The translations under genes were made by a program, and so were the position numbers. This document shows, in pieces, positions 1 to 11,691 of a stretch of DNA of 64,000 nucleotides; the stretch's first letter is position 1, and each line of letters opens with the position of its first letter. Source of the stretch: Ceratotherium simum simum (Eukaryota > Chordata > Mammalia > Perissodactyla > Rhinocerotidae). The notes under the pieces were generated by a model. It was not told the origin of the DNA, made no database searches, and saw only the letters and a program-made list of their open reading frames with translations. The stretch covers positions 21,884,387-21,948,386 of the forward strand of contig NW_004454163.1 in assembly GCF_000283155.1 (NCBI RefSeq). The letters run 5' to 3'.

Positions 1-1140
1 GATGCCATTTGGGGAGTGGCTCTGGTTTTTGATGCTATAAATTGTCACTAATTAAAAGCCACTAGTTTAACTCCAATTTGAAGAGCAGAATGAAGCAGAA
101 AGTGAAGAGTAACTAGAGTCTAATGTATGATGTTTTATTTCACTAGTAGCAAATTATATCAAATTCAGCTGAAACTGTCTTTTCCATATTTTTTAATGGC
201 CATTTCAATTGAAATGGACATGCGGAAGGGAGATTCTGAAACTGCAAGAACTAATGATAATATTCTTTGCTCTCTACTTAATGTACTAAGTGATGGTTTA
301 GTGTTTTACAACAGACATGACTCTGTCCACCAGCGGTCTGATTTCTCTGATAAGACTTCTTGAAGTTGTGCAAATGCTGATGACATAATGAATTTCAGGA
401 CAGGGAATAAATGAATTTTGTGGGAAGGTAGGCAGGAACATTTGGGAAGTACAGAAGACCACCCAGGGGTTTTGGATAATTATGTTTCGCAGCCTCTTCC
501 TTGCACAAGAATGGTGTGTTTTAATGTGCATATATGTTAAAGGTCCTGGAGTCGCCTTCTGCAAAGTCTTGCTATGTGTTTGGACACAATCAACCCCAGC
601 AGCAGTTACACCAAGGGACAAAATTTCCTTTAAAATCTTTCCAGTGTAGGGGAAGGCAGAGCCATTTTGTTCTGGCCTCGTTCTTTGAGGTCGATTGCGT
701 ACCCACCTGTCTCAAACATTCTGTGGCAATAGACAAGATCCTAGGAGGTTAAGTCCAAAAGGACTCTTTTTCTCTTTACATTTTGCTCTAAAATGAAAGT
801 AGTACATGTTTGTAAAAATTCAACCAATATCTAGGTTTAAGAAGTAAAAAGTGAATGCCTTCATTTACTCCCCAATACTGATCATGCCTGAGGCCCAGAG
901 CTGATCCTTGGCCACCCTAGTGGGTATTCTTCAGGGGACATTTGGATGTGGTTCACCATGGTGAGCACACCCCAGGGAACACAACTTACAACGTAGTCTA
1001 TGCAAGAGGCTCCCCTTGGCTTGGTGCAGAGTTCAGCCTGTGCTGTACCTCCCTGCTTTGCTGGGCATGGAAACCAACAATAATATCCACATCTATGGAC
1101 TAACTGGAAGGGGGGCTATGGAGATATGGAGACCCCTGTC
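1..1140. other. AT-rich noncoding stretch, nothing recognised
   Basis: No open frame longer than about 107 codons, no repeat family I can name, and no splice-flanked exon. The part around 880-1080 is somewhat richer in GC. It may be an old decayed repeat, but I cannot assign it. Confidence 0.5.
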
Positions 1141-1302
1141 TTACTTCTGTCACCAACTTAGTCCATGACTTTGGGTAAGACACTTGACTTCTCTATTTTT
1201 TTAGCTAGTTGAAGCATCTAGAAAAGAAAACTTTTCATGTCTTAGAAGCGGACATTGGAAAAGGGGACTTCTAAAGTCTCTTCCATCTCTGAGATTCTAT
1301 TA
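1141..1302 (+). mobile_element. MIR SINE fragment
   Basis: The block reads like the core of a mammalian-wide interspersed repeat on the plus strand. It has a 'gactttgggtaagacacttgacttctc' type core, broken here by many substitutions, and a 3' part ending in 'cttccatctctgagattct' that matches the usual MIR end. The family is ancient and shared by mammals. Boundaries are approximate. Confidence 0.6.
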
Positions 1303-2149
1303 ACTATGCTGTGTATCTTCCTGGCAATTGGTTGCTTTGCAGCCACAATCCGTAAACCAGGACACTGGCATACAGTTCTCAAGATTCAGCGATCTGACAA
1401 GAGAATTGATTTTTGACATTTAGGTTCTGCCAAATTATTGTTTCCTGGTTGCAAATTAAACTCTCACCAAGAAGCATTTTCTTTTATGAATGTCACTCAT
1501 TTTTTTCACTGCAATCCATACTGTATTTTGCATGGCTATCCTCAATAACTTTAGAATGCATGGAAACTGCCCCTTTGCTAAGAGTATTTCAGCAAAGCTT
1601 TCATTTGGGCTGTCAAGATTCTGTCAGCTTCCTGCAGGTGAACTGGAGAAAGAAGGGAGGATGTGTCCTCTGGGCTTTTTTCCTTCAAGGAACTCATTGT
1701 CTGCTTTCAGCAGCTTTCCTAAGCACACACAAAATATGTAGAGGATGAGTGTTTTTTTGGAAATGAGTTTTCCAAGCATTTTAATCTTTGTGTTCCTCAA
1801 TGTGTGATCCACAGGGAAGAAGAAATGGTGGTTTGGGATATAAACCCAATGCATTTAGGCCACCTTTGGGCAAGAATGTCTCCACGCACTGGACATACAG
1901 CGAGGCTAATATTTATTAATAGCCAGAGGTCATTCAGGAGTGGAGACAGCCATCTTTCACAAACTATGGCATTTCCTGAGGGTTCAGTGTGTACTCTCTG
2001 TTCTAAGTGTACAGAGGAGAACATGTGGCTGTCCCTCATTCCTGTGTTCTTAGAGAACTGCTCAATCTCTGATTGTGTACACACAGGATTAGCCCATCTG
2101 AAGGGTCCCTTTGTGTTTCCATTTCATCCTGTTGATGAATCCATTTTTC
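1303..2149. other. Noncoding stretch, nothing recognised
   Basis: Several overlapping short frames (up to 131 codons on the plus strand at 1804-2199) show no recognisable domain. The longest runs into the MER20 repeat at its 3' end, which argues against a gene. No named repeat is seen. Confidence 0.5.
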
Positions 2150-2549
2150 CAGTGGTTCATAACCAGAGGACAATTCTGCCCCCAAGGGACATTTGGTAAT
2201 GTCTGGAGATATTTTGGGTTGTCACAACAAGGAAGTTTTTACTGTAGGGTTGCCAGATTAAATAAAGGATGCCCAGTTAAACTTGAATTTTCAGTAAACA
2301 ATGAATAATTTTTAGTATAGGTATATCCCAAATATTGTATGGGACATACTTATACTAAGAAATTATTCATTGTTTATCTGAAATTTCAATTTAACTGATA
2401 TCCTGTATTTTAATTTACTAAATCTGACAACAGCACTATTAAGATCTAGTGGCTAAAGTCAAGGGGTTTTGCTCAACATTTTACAGAACAAAGGACACCA
2501 AAGACTTACCCGGCCCAATGTGTCAATAGTGATGAGGTTGAGAAACTTT
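2150..2549 (+). mobile_element. MER20 (hAT-Charlie) DNA transposon, split by a later insertion
   Basis: The left part, 2150 to about 2243, starts with the hAT-type end cagtggttc and carries the MER20 phrases gggacatttggtaatgtctg and gttgtcacaac. The right part, about 2435 to 2549, resumes with atctagtgg and ends with tgtcaatagtgatgaggttg then gagaaac, the far terminal end. The gap is filled by a palindromic element. The complete second copy at 41894-42104 supports the assignment. Confidence 0.8.
2244..2434. mobile_element. Palindromic nonautonomous DNA element inserted in MER20
   Basis: About 190 bp forming one long imperfect palindrome. The left edge reads agggttgccagatta and the right edge is its degenerate inverse, aatctgacaaca. 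Near the centre, attattcattgtt on one side mirrors aacaatgaataat on the other, and agtataggtatatccc mirrors gggacatacttatact. The outline fits a known mammalian palindromic MITE (possibly the MER53 type, but I am not sure of the name). It lies inside MER20, so it moved later. Confidence 0.7.
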
Positions 2550-2897
2550 AAACTATTGTAATATCTTATATGGTAACATAGTAAATAGCCATGCAAAATA
2601 CAGTATGGATTTCAGTAAGAAAACAGATGACTTGTAAAGGAAAATGCTCCTGTCATGGGAGTTTAATTTGGAACCAGGAAACAGAGTAATTTGACAGAAT
2701 CTAAATAAGTCAAAAATAATCAATTTTCTTCAGATCACTGAATCTTGAGACCTGTGAGCTCCTCCCTGGGTCCTCTATCATTTGATCTATTTCACAAGGA
2801 CAAGGAGCCCCTTCCTTTCGTGCAAGTTTAGTATAATATATATCTGATCAATGTTGATTATGGATTGATTCAATGAGTAAGAACAAAAACTTCCCTG
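2550..2897. other. AT-rich noncoding stretch
   Basis: No frame, repeat family or RNA structure recognised between the MER20 and the following MIR. Confidence 0.5.
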
Positions 2898-3102
2898 TAT
2901 TGAGGAATTATTAAGTACTCAACTCTGTGCTAACTGCTTCACGTATATTGCTTCCAACCCAAACAAGATTATTATCCCAATTTTTTCATATAAAGAGTCT
3001 GAGACTTCAGTTACAATGTGCCCTAAGTCATAGCCCCAGTCGATGACAGAGGTGGGACCTGATTCCAGGACATTTCACTCCCAAGTTCTATGCTTTCCTC
3101 AC
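2898..3102 (-). mobile_element. MIR SINE, minus strand
   Basis: Read on the plus strand it follows the reverse complement of MIR. It runs from an 'attaagtactcaactctgtgctaa' like start, through 'ttatcccaattttttcatataaagagtctgagac', to a 'gtgggacctgattccagg' like end, all with substitutions. These correspond to the usual phrases for a decreasing-size-class MIR core. Boundaries are approximate. Confidence 0.65.
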
Positions 3103-4061
3103 CAGAAACAGAAAGTCCAGCCAGAAAAATATCTTCAACAGGGAAAACATTCTTCTCTCTGTGAGGCTCCTATGCCCAATTTTCAAATTGTTGACTCCAC
3201 AGCAGACTTTTCTTCCATGAATTTACTTCTGTTCATTCCCAGTTTTTCAGTAGTCAAACAGTGACTGCAGATCACTTTGGCGGTAGGTGGATCTATTTCC
3301 AAAACTCTACCTGCTGAGAGACACCCCCTAACCTCTCACACTGCTCCTGTCACTCTTCTGGTGAGCACGCCAGGGGCCTCAAGGGAGGAGCAGCTGTGCC
3401 AGTGCTGGGCTCCTGGGGAGCATGGCAGAGGCTGGCCCTGCCCACAGGCAGCCCAATTTAGTAGCAATTGGATTTTTTTCCCCACTAAGGAATTTTAAAA
3501 GGAAGAAGTTTGCAAATATTTTATATTAAATTTGTGGCTAAGACTTCACACAAATCATTTGCTTTTGGTGATGACTGGAATGGTTTCTGTCCTTCATGCC
3601 TTGCAGAGCCCCAGGCTGCCATCTGCTCCTCAACACATGGAGCTGGAGTGCAGGGAGCTCCAGGGGACTTGTGAGTCTTAGGGTGATGGGAAGAGAAAGA
3701 AAGAAGCATCCTGAGTTCTGGCAACTGCTTAAGTAGCCAAGAGTCATTGTCACTTGTCACATTAGGCAAAATATTATCTGTCTCTCTCTCTCTTGCTCCT
3801 GACTCGCCGAGGTTGTTTTCATCATTATGCCTCCTTCAGCAGAGTACAGTGTCTCACACACAGTCCATGTCATAGCAATTGGAATTTATCAGCCTATTCC
3901 GGGGATTTTGTCTCCTCCTTTGACAGAAGTTTTACCATCTTGTTACTTTTCCAATCCATGGAAGAGTAGAACAACTTATCACAGAGCGTGTGTGTGTGTG
4001 TACACGTATGTTTGCACTTTTAGTCTTCCATGTACATATATGCTATTAGTTGATATCAAAC
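3103..4061. other. Noncoding stretch with a CT run and a short GT run
   Basis: The part at 3350-3450 is richer in GC, but its frames (73 codons at 3277) have no recognisable content. A CT-rich simple repeat lies at about 3779-3794 and a short GT run at about 3989-4000. No repeat family named. Confidence 0.5.
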
Positions 4062-4210
4062 CAGTATTATAAAGTAATACTATTTCCATCTTGCAGATGA
4101 AGGAACAGAAGCATAGACAGCTTAACTGGCACATCCTGAGCTTCAATAGTCTGCAAGTGTCAGAGTCAACTTGGAACTTGACTTCATTTCCAGGGATTTT
4201 TCTTCTGTGC
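4062..4210 (-). mobile_element. MIR SINE fragment, minus strand
   Basis: Contains ccatcttgcagatgaagga, the minus-strand MIR landmark (normally 'cattttacagatgaggaaactg'), followed by a degenerate tail resembling the tRNA-like end. Old and diverged. Confidence 0.55.
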
Positions 4211-6111
4211 CACACAGCTAATGGACAATTATAAGGACTCTCAAAGGCTGCTTCACCATTATGGATCTTTATGTCTAAAATTAGATTGTGTTTATTTTTA
4301 AGGAAAGCCAACAAGCACACAGGTAGGAAGTAAAGACAGATCCAAATCTATTGCTGACTCTGCATCCTTAACTTAAATATATACTTTGAACACATTGAAA
4401 GAAGTTGTTTGACTAGAGGCAGAAAGTTTTAGCATTAGAATAAGGGGCCAGAAGGGATGACGAATTCAGACTTGCTTTTCCTTCTGAAATATGAATACAA
4501 GCTACCAGAATCTTTGGACTGCTTTGACCATTGGTTGTCAATGAATGTTATCATCTTGCCATGTTCAGAATGACTCATAGATTCCAATACAATCCCAGTT
4601 TGAGGGGACTAGAGGAGAGTAAAATACTTGGGTTATTTATAGAGGACACTGGTCAAACTTTAACGGGTGCCATATTGCAGTTGAGCACAATATCATGCTT
4701 AAGCAACTCTACTCTATTTGGGCTTATCTCTGGATCTATTGGGGGTGAGGTGACTGGAAATATACTTAATATGCTTGTGCTGCCATACAGTCATGCTGCT
4801 TTTTCACCCCCTTTGGAAAGTGACTTACAGATGTATGGCTGGGGAAAGTGTTGGGGACTGCTCCACTGGGACTGCTAATGTCAGACACAAATCTGTGTAT
4901 CAGCTTTAAAGCTGCCAACATGGTGCTATGTGTCAACTATTCAACTCCCCGAATTCTTGGCATAAACACCAATAAATCAAAATCAAATCTGCTTTATGAG
5001 GCATACAGATTGCCTGCCTGTTAGAGCACACATGCTCATTCGGTTATGTGTGAATAAGGACACTTTTGGTCTATTAATTATGCTTTAGAATCAACATGAA
5101 GCTCTAGGTAAGTGGCTGGTAGAAGATGGATAGATGGCTAATAGAATGAAGCAGAGTAATTGCCTTGGTATTCTTGATATGCAATTTAGTAAACTGAAAT
5201 ATGGTATTGTTCAGCCCAATAACAGAAACTCCTATACCTGTGCTCTAAGAGTGGCGGTTGCATGAGTCACTATCATGTTCAAAAAAAACACAGCTCAACC
5301 AACTGGAAGCTTGGATGCTACATCTCTACATGTTGATGCTATTAACAGGGTGACTGCACATGAGTTCTGATAGAAACATTATAGTCAAGTCTAATGATTT
5401 ATGGTCACAGATAGTGACTATAAGGAGTATATGGGTAGTATATGTGTAAACCTCATTCACATTCACTTTACATGTGTTGCAAATTGATGAGAGAAGAAGA
5501 AAAATATAGTTCTAATAGGCCATGGGTTCTATGTAATACACCATCATTCCTTAATAGTATCAGGGGGTTGAGAATTTGTTGTGGGGGGGGCGGGGGAGCA
5601 GGTTGTCACAATGCTGCTGCTGATACCTCTCTCTGTAATACTGTGCTGCACTTGTCAGTGGTATATTCTATAACTTGATATGTTCCGTTTACTCAAATAA
5701 TGACGTTTCGTTTTGTTTATAGAAGTAGAGAAAGACCAAAAAAATAAAATTGTAAGATAGACTATAAAGTTGACTTCCATTTTCCAATTTTCTGCAGGAT
5801 TGGAATCAAACTATGAAATACCAATAGCATCTGCTTCAGGCATAAGATCCAGGAAGACGAAAGTCACACCATCTTCCTTTGGGATGTTCTTTCAGTCTCA
5901 TACAACTGTTATAATTTTTCTTTGCAACGGAAGCTTTTCATTTAGTTTTCCACAGTGAAGTCAGGGCCACTCCTGGGCAAAACTGAGAAGTGATTAAATT
6001 AGTCTTCTATCCAATGTCTTTCCTCTCTTCTTGTTCTGGAAACACTTGTCAGGTCTTTTACTCTGAGATGGGATGTGTGGCAGGCGCTGATCATAGGTTT
6101 ACCCCCAATAT
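4211..6111. other. AT-rich noncoding stretch, one G-run
   Basis: Open frames up to 115 codons (4531-4878) show no domain, signal peptide or splice context. A G-rich run with one C interruption is at 5583-5597. I recognise no repeat family or RNA gene. Confidence 0.5.
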
Positions 6112-6215
6112 CTGTGTAGTCATGGCTGAGTCATTTCGACTCTGAGCCTCAATATCCTTATCTATTAAATGAGAAGGATGACATGCCCATTTGTAACCAA
6201 GATTCACTATTTCAG
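6112..6215 (+). mobile_element. MIR SINE fragment
   Basis: Plus-strand MIR core: ggctgagtcatttcgactc, then gagcctcaatatccttatc, then an 'aaatgagaaggatgac' segment, equivalent to the family's 'cctcagtttcctcatctgtaaaatggggat'. Diverged and truncated. Confidence 0.6.
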
Positions 6216-6329
6216 TGATTCTTAAGCTGAACCATATGGAATCTCACAGAAAGCTGAGTGCAGATGTAGTTTGAAAAAACACTTTAGATGGTTCTAAAAT
6301 GTATTTCTTCATCCTTAAATGATTTAAAT

Positions 6330-6475
6330 CAGTGGTTCTTAGAGTGCGAGCCCATGTGGGAACGTGTTAGAATGCAAATTCTTAAATCAGAAACCAAGAG
6401 TCAGGGCCCAGCAATCCATTTGTTACCTTCGGTATTATTTCTATGTCCACGCACAATGAAGTTTGAGGACCACTG
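6330..6475 (+). mobile_element. MER5A-like hAT MITE, first of three
   Basis: Begins cagtggttctta and ends gtttgaggaccactg, the inverted terminal ends of the MER5 group. Internal phrases gggaacgtgttagaatgcaaa and gggcccagcaatc match the family body. About 146 bp against a usual 189, so a central piece is missing. Confidence 0.75.
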
Positions 6476-6670
6476 GACCAGATGTGGACAAAGAGAGTGG
6501 TCCCCTGACCACCTGGGTCAGCATCACCAGGGAGTGTCTTATAAATACAAATTATGGCCCCCATCCAAGATCTACTAAATCAGAATTTCTGGGGCTGAGG
6601 TGCAAAAATCTATGTTTTGAAAAGCTCCTGAGGAAATTCTAAAACATGTTAAAGTTGGTGAAAAATACTG
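6476..6670 (+). mobile_element. MER5A-like hAT MITE, second of three
   Basis: Internal order fits MER5A: gtcagcatcaccagggag, cttataaatacaaatt, ccaagatctactaaatcag, then a degenerate end gttaaagttggtgaaaaatactg. The left terminal sequence is decayed. It abuts the first copy directly. Confidence 0.6.
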
Positions 6671-6677
6671 TTCTTGA

Positions 6678-6805
6678 AAAGTGGTTCTCAAAACTGAGTA
6701 CATGTTAACATCATCTGGAGGAGTTTTTAAACAATACCAATGGCTGGACCTCAACAACAGACCAATTACCTAGATTCTAATGTGCAGCCAGAGTTGGACA
6801 TTATT
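6678..6805 (+). mobile_element. MER5-group MITE fragment, third of three
   Basis: Starts with an intact-looking terminal phrase gtggttctcaaaactgag, followed by acatcatctggaggag and ctagattctaatgtgcagcc, which follow the MER5/MER58 body plan. The right end is poorly preserved. Confidence 0.5.
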
Positions 6806-7639
6806 GGGTTAGATTATCTTTGAGGTAGTTTCTGGGTTCAGGTTCCATGATTTTCATATCCTTGTGCTGTTTCCCTAAATGCTCTCAATCCACAGAGTAC
6901 TTCTCAATCCGCACCATAATTGTTTTGCTCAGTCCATAGTAGGCATCTAATATATCTTCATAGGCTACATCCAGCACCTTTACAAGACTATGAGTTGAAA
7001 ATAACAGATGCTGCCTGAGAAGCTCATCTCTAAGCCCTACCATCAGAAAGACTTGGTCGTAATAGATCTCCACTCCTACACTCAAGGCATCTTTCTATTG
7101 CTATATTGAATAACACTAGCCTTCAGTTTTCACCTACTTGGATATCGTTTGTAACGGATTTGGAATTATTCTCCTTACTACTTCCAATTTTTTACAAAGC
7201 CAGAGTCAGTGGGCAACAGGCTTTGGAGGCCAGGCCATTAGTAATTGTTTTCTACAGCTTCCAAGACCCTCATCCTAAGGATGAACACTTGTGCTAGGCT
7301 AGGTCAAATTGACACTGTTTCTCAATGAACATTGGTTTTCAGGTAAACTCAAGGGACCCTAATAATACAGGTTTTTAACCTAAGGTTTAGGTTGGACCCA
7401 GTGCCATCAAACAGAAGTCAGCTAAAATGAGCTGTTGCAAGTGAAGATTTGCCTGAAAAATACTTAACAAAAGCTTTGAGAGCTGCAGGGATGTCTGACA
7501 GATTGGCAACTCACTTTGAGAAAGAGACCATCCTCCCTTCCAATTCCCAGACACACAGCCTGTGGCTAAGTCATCAGAAATAAAATAAACAGGGAAACAG
7601 GAGAGGGAAAAACAACGCCCTATAACATCCATCAACAGT
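6806..7639. other. Noncoding stretch, nothing recognised
   Basis: Frames of 60-82 codons on both strands have no recognisable content. No repeat family assigned. Confidence 0.45.
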
Positions 7640-8060
7640 GTGAGCCAAAGCTATCGATGCAGTTAAATAGACAACAATTCTTTGTGTTTATTTTCTCTTC
7701 ACTGAAGTTGCCAACTTGAGCTTTCAGAGGACTAACACCACAATTAAAGGCAGGCGGGTTCTGGGGGAACGCAGTAAAATCCAGACCAAAACAGAGTATT
7801 TTGATGTTTAGATTGAAATCTACTATTGGCTAGGAAAGGGGTATTTATTGTGTCTGAACATAATAATACTATTATCTACCCAGCAATTATGGCCACAAAG
7901 CTGCTCAGACAAGCAGTGGGTTATGTCAGTTAGAGAGAAAGGACCAAGGCTTTGCCTGCAGCATTGCTGGGTATGTGGGCCTTGGTTTTGAATGGTTTAG
8001 TGGGCTGTGAGCTTTTGCTGCTATCATCAAAGGGATGAAGAGGCTTTAATGCTGCTTCAG
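7640..8060. other. Candidate conserved noncoding block
   Basis: No transposon signature and no coding frame. It contains several motif-like words: acaattctttgtg (SOX-like), ggccacaaagctgctc, and cttggttttgaatgg. Composition is balanced, without simple repeats. This is a suggestion from texture only; conservation cannot be seen in one sequence. Confidence 0.25.
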
Positions 8061-9514
8061 GGTTGAGAACATGAGTCCTCTAGTCCCTCCAGGAAAGCCA
8101 CAGATACTCAGGTCAGAAATGCAATCGGCAAAGGATTTGCCGAATGAGGTGGCCCGGTTACAAAGGCACAAACTCCCTGGGCAACTCTAAGTAGATAGAC
8201 GAGATAGAAAGTCCAATTGAGAAGCCAGTCAAACTGAGATTTCTCAGGGTTCTCTAGCCATTTATCTAAGCCCAGCCCATTCTGGGCCTAGGATCCTTCT
8301 TCCTGTGATTCTGGCAAATCAGAACCAAAGTTATTCCCCCAGATTTGGGGTGTCACATCAGTTATGGGTCACAGCTCCCCGTGAACTTAAAGACCTTTCA
8401 TTTCCATCACCTACACTGATTCCTACCTCGATATCTACTTTTCTCTTTAATGCAACTTATTTCATAACCTAGAGTTCTTTGGTCTCTCACGCAGAATAGG
8501 TAATGTTTCTAAACATTTCCACAAATTCACAGAAGTCAGGATATATCTCTAGGTGGGCTGCACTCCCTAATGAAGTCTAATAAACTTCTGAGTATGAGGT
8601 GGCCAGCTTTCAGGGTGTTCTGAGGAAAGCATAGGGTCCCTCAGTGGGCCCAGGAATCAGACCTCTTCGAATGCAAGCACCAGCACTGAAACTGGTAGAT
8701 TATGCCATCCCATACAAACTGTGAACCTTTTCTGGGGATTGCTGTTTAATGACCTTTAAAGCAGGAAAGAAAATAAATGCTGCCATAATCTCCATATTAC
8801 TTGATTTAGCTATGTTCTTCTGTTTTAGCCAATGAAGAGCTACTGATGTGTAAACATCAATAATAATAAAACAACCTTGGAGAACCCTGCTGCCACCCCC
8901 TGAAAAGACATGGAAGAACATGTTCACATACCAAGGGCACAAATCAAAGCTTTGGAAGAATCTAGGGCTTCTGGCAAATCAGAAAAAATTCAACAATTAG
9001 AGCTTTCTCTAATTTTCCTGACAATCAGGTTGTCACAGGATGCTGATTCTCAGCATTAGAATCTACGAACTAGTTCCTCCAAACCTCTTTGTTGGCGCCT
9101 TTACAGGGGAAACCTGGAGATTAATTAATAAATGATTGTTAGTTCTTGCAAGTTGTCCTGAGCCAACTGAAAACAGTCCTGAGGTGGCCTGAGCATCTTC
9201 ATCCCTTGTTAGAAAAAAGCTCTGTGGTTCAGTATTAATTCCTGTAGCTCTTACAACTCCCATTGGGATTAATGTTTAATCAACAGAGCAGTTGCCTTTT
9301 TATTTCGTTATAGGAAAGTTTCAATAAAATAGAAGAGTGTATTGTATTGTAATGAATGACAAACACTGGTGAATTTTCATTTAAAATCAATAAGTTGAAC
9401 CAAGCAGTTGTTTTGTAACTAATGGGTCACCTCAATTTAATGAACAGTAACTAGAAATATATTAAATAAATGCCTAGCGTGCAGAAGGGAGGTAGAGCAA
9501 AAGATTAATTATTG
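8061..9514. other. Noncoding stretch, nothing recognised
   Basis: No frame longer than about 80 codons and no named repeat. Composition is mixed, and unremarkable beyond AT-rich patches near 8800-8880 and 9290-9480. Confidence 0.5.
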
Positions 9515-9657
9515 CCCCACTAGGCTTTATGATCCTCAAAGAGATGGCTGTGTTTTTGTTAATTTTTCCTTAGCCAATGTCCAGAACAATACCAAGCATG
9601 CAGTGGATACTCAATAAATGCTTACCAGATTGAATAAAGTAATAAATAAATCAATGT
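9515..9657 (+). mobile_element. L2 LINE 3' end fragment
   Basis: The 3' signature of L2 is present: a degenerate 'ccagaacaataccaagcatgcag' followed by tactcaataaatgcttacc and an A/T-rich tail of 'aataaataaatc' type. Truncated at the 5' side. Confidence 0.65.
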
Positions 9658-9776
9658 ATAGAAAAGTATTTTCCTTTGGAGCAAAGGATGAAGCACTTTG
9701 CTAACTGTGGCCACCTCTCAGTGAGTGGTGCGGATCCCAAGGGATTATATAGACATATTCTTTTCTTTTCCTAAAT

Positions 9777-9977
9777 GCTTATAGTAGTGATTCTCAAGCT
9801 TGAGCTTGCATCAGAATCACCTGGCGAGTTTATAAAACACAGATTCCTGGGCCCCACTCTCAGAGTTTCTGATTCAGTTGGTCTGGGGTGTGGCCTGGAG
9901 AATTTTCATTTCTAAGTTCCCTGGGAATCTGATGCTGCTATTCTGAATATTCCACTTTGAGAATCACTGGCTTGTAG
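9777..9977 (+). mobile_element. MER5A with terminal inverted repeats and 8-bp target duplication
   Basis: Element body 9785-9969 (185 bp, against about 189 for MER5A). Ends are tagtgattctcaag and its inverse tttgagaatcactg. It is flanked by gcttatag (9777-9784) and gcttgtag (9970-9977), an 8-bp hAT-type duplication with one mismatch. Internal phrases gcatcagaatcacctgg and gggccccactctcagag match the family. The best-preserved DNA transposon in the window. Confidence 0.85.
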
Positions 9978-10924
9978 CAGCTACTGGTACTGCCCCTATC
10001 GCAGTTTCTGTTTATTTATCTGCAGATGAATTCTTCCCTAGAGCACAGGTCCTCACACATAGAAAGCACTGGAGGAACATTTGTTCACTACATAAATGGT
10101 TCCAGCCTAGGTGAGGGAATGTAAAGTCATCACTACTGTGTGCCTTACTGGCTTTGGTTCCTAGGGACCCTTCACCTGTGAAGGGCAGCATATCAATTTT
10201 TCTGTTGGTCTGTTCTTTTTCCTTCTTACTTCATGTGATGAAGAATTGCCATTAGAGCCCTACCCAGATATATATTAATTTCTTTGGGAATCTAACTTTG
10301 GCTATTGCTGATGCTGCCCACAGTCACTATAGCTGTGTGTCTGATTCATGGGCCCTTCACATAGGGTGGCTGTTAGGATAATAACAGGACCTGTTGCCAG
10401 GAGAGCCTGACAAGAGTATTGGCTCTGGCTCTCCACCTTTACCTTTGTATAATACTTTTGTTCCAATTAACCCTCCCCATCTGTATTTGCTTCTAGTTAC
10501 AAACTGTCTTAATTCTAGAAGGCTCTGAATACAACTAATTATGCTGGACATGGAACTTCTATTCGTTTTGTAAAAATGTGAAAAAAAAAACATTTCATTA
10601 TGGAAAGAGTGGATAAAACAGCCGTGTGTTTTGATTGGGGTGTTTGATTTGTTTGCTTTTCAATAATAGGACGGGGATGCAGGGCCTCATCAACAGCTCC
10701 TCATTTGATTTCCTTCTCAGCAACAGCACTGATCGTAGAGTGGTTTTAAACTTTGGGGATCCGTACATTGGTAATAGAGGAGGACAGGGCTAATTGATTG
10801 GTCTAGTTTGGTAGGTGGTGAATTTTACAACCTTGGGCCCATTACCCACATTCTCTTAGCAAATTAAGTTATATTAAATGAGCCTGGTATTTGGAAATTT
10901 TCATCCAGATAGCCTAAGGCTACT
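9978..10924. other. Noncoding stretch, nothing recognised
   Basis: No convincing frame. A run of ten A's is at about 10581-10590. No repeat named. Confidence 0.5.
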
Positions 10925-11145
10925 TACACCTACTGATCTTTTCTCTCCTTTCAAAATTTGATTCATTCTTCAAATAAAAGTTCATTTCTCTCTCCTCAGT
11001 GTTTTTTCTCCCATCGTGAATGCTTAAGTCTTACTACCTTGATCATTTATTTGGCACTCCATTATATATTGCTATGTGACATCTTTGGCTTGTTATTTAA
11101 CTTTTTATATGTATAAATAATGTCTCCTCAATTAGATTGCAAACT
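10925..11145 (+). mobile_element. Probable L2 LINE fragment
   Basis: A weak match to the L2 3' region: a 'cattcttcaaataaaagttcatttct' like segment, then tttggcactccattatatatt, then ctcaattagattgcaaac, corresponding to L2's 'agactgtgagctcc' zone. Highly diverged. Confidence 0.4.
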
Positions 11146-11148
11146 TAT

Positions 11149-11280
11149 TCATTCATTTCTTCTTTTAATACATAATTATTCAGCGTCTACTATGTATATA
11201 AGGTACCATAATTGATGCTGGAAGAATACGAAGGAGCAGAATCTATGGTCTTATATTCCAAGTCAACAAGAATTTACTTT
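11149..11280 (-). mobile_element. L2 LINE fragment, minus strand
   Basis: Reads as reverse-complement L2 3' end: cattcatttct, then attattcagcgtctactatg, gataaggtacc-like decay, and ttgatgctggaag. Diverged and short. Confidence 0.5.
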
Positions 11281-11691
11281 CTAGTAGTAGAGCCAAGCTT
11301 TGCACACACATACCCACACACACACACATACCATAAAACAACAACGTTCATTTACAACAGTACATCAGTTAGTAGTGATATAAATAGAACCTATATGTCT
11401 TTGTTTTTCCACTGAGCTTCCACATTGTTTTATAAACAATAGGCACTGCATACATATTAATTATTTCAATGTCTATATAAAGTATGCCTTTTCTTATTTA
11501 AACATGTTTATATAATTTTCTATTGGGAGAGTGGGAAGGACAGGCTTATCATCATGAAGCCCAATGTGATTTTCTAACTCCTTCACCTGTGTCTTCATCA
11601 CACTGCATCTCATAAGATCCAGTGTTGCTGATCTACACATAATTCCCAAAACATTAAGTTTTTTGAGAGTCACATCTGGCTCTTCTTGTCT
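11281..11691. other. AT-rich stretch with a CA-rich microsatellite
   Basis: The CA-rich run is at 11303-11330, interrupted by tacc. The rest is AT-rich with no frame or named repeat. Confidence 0.6.

Noticed and set aside
1804..2199. 131-codon frame as a gene
   Set aside because: It runs into MER20 sequence and shows no domain.
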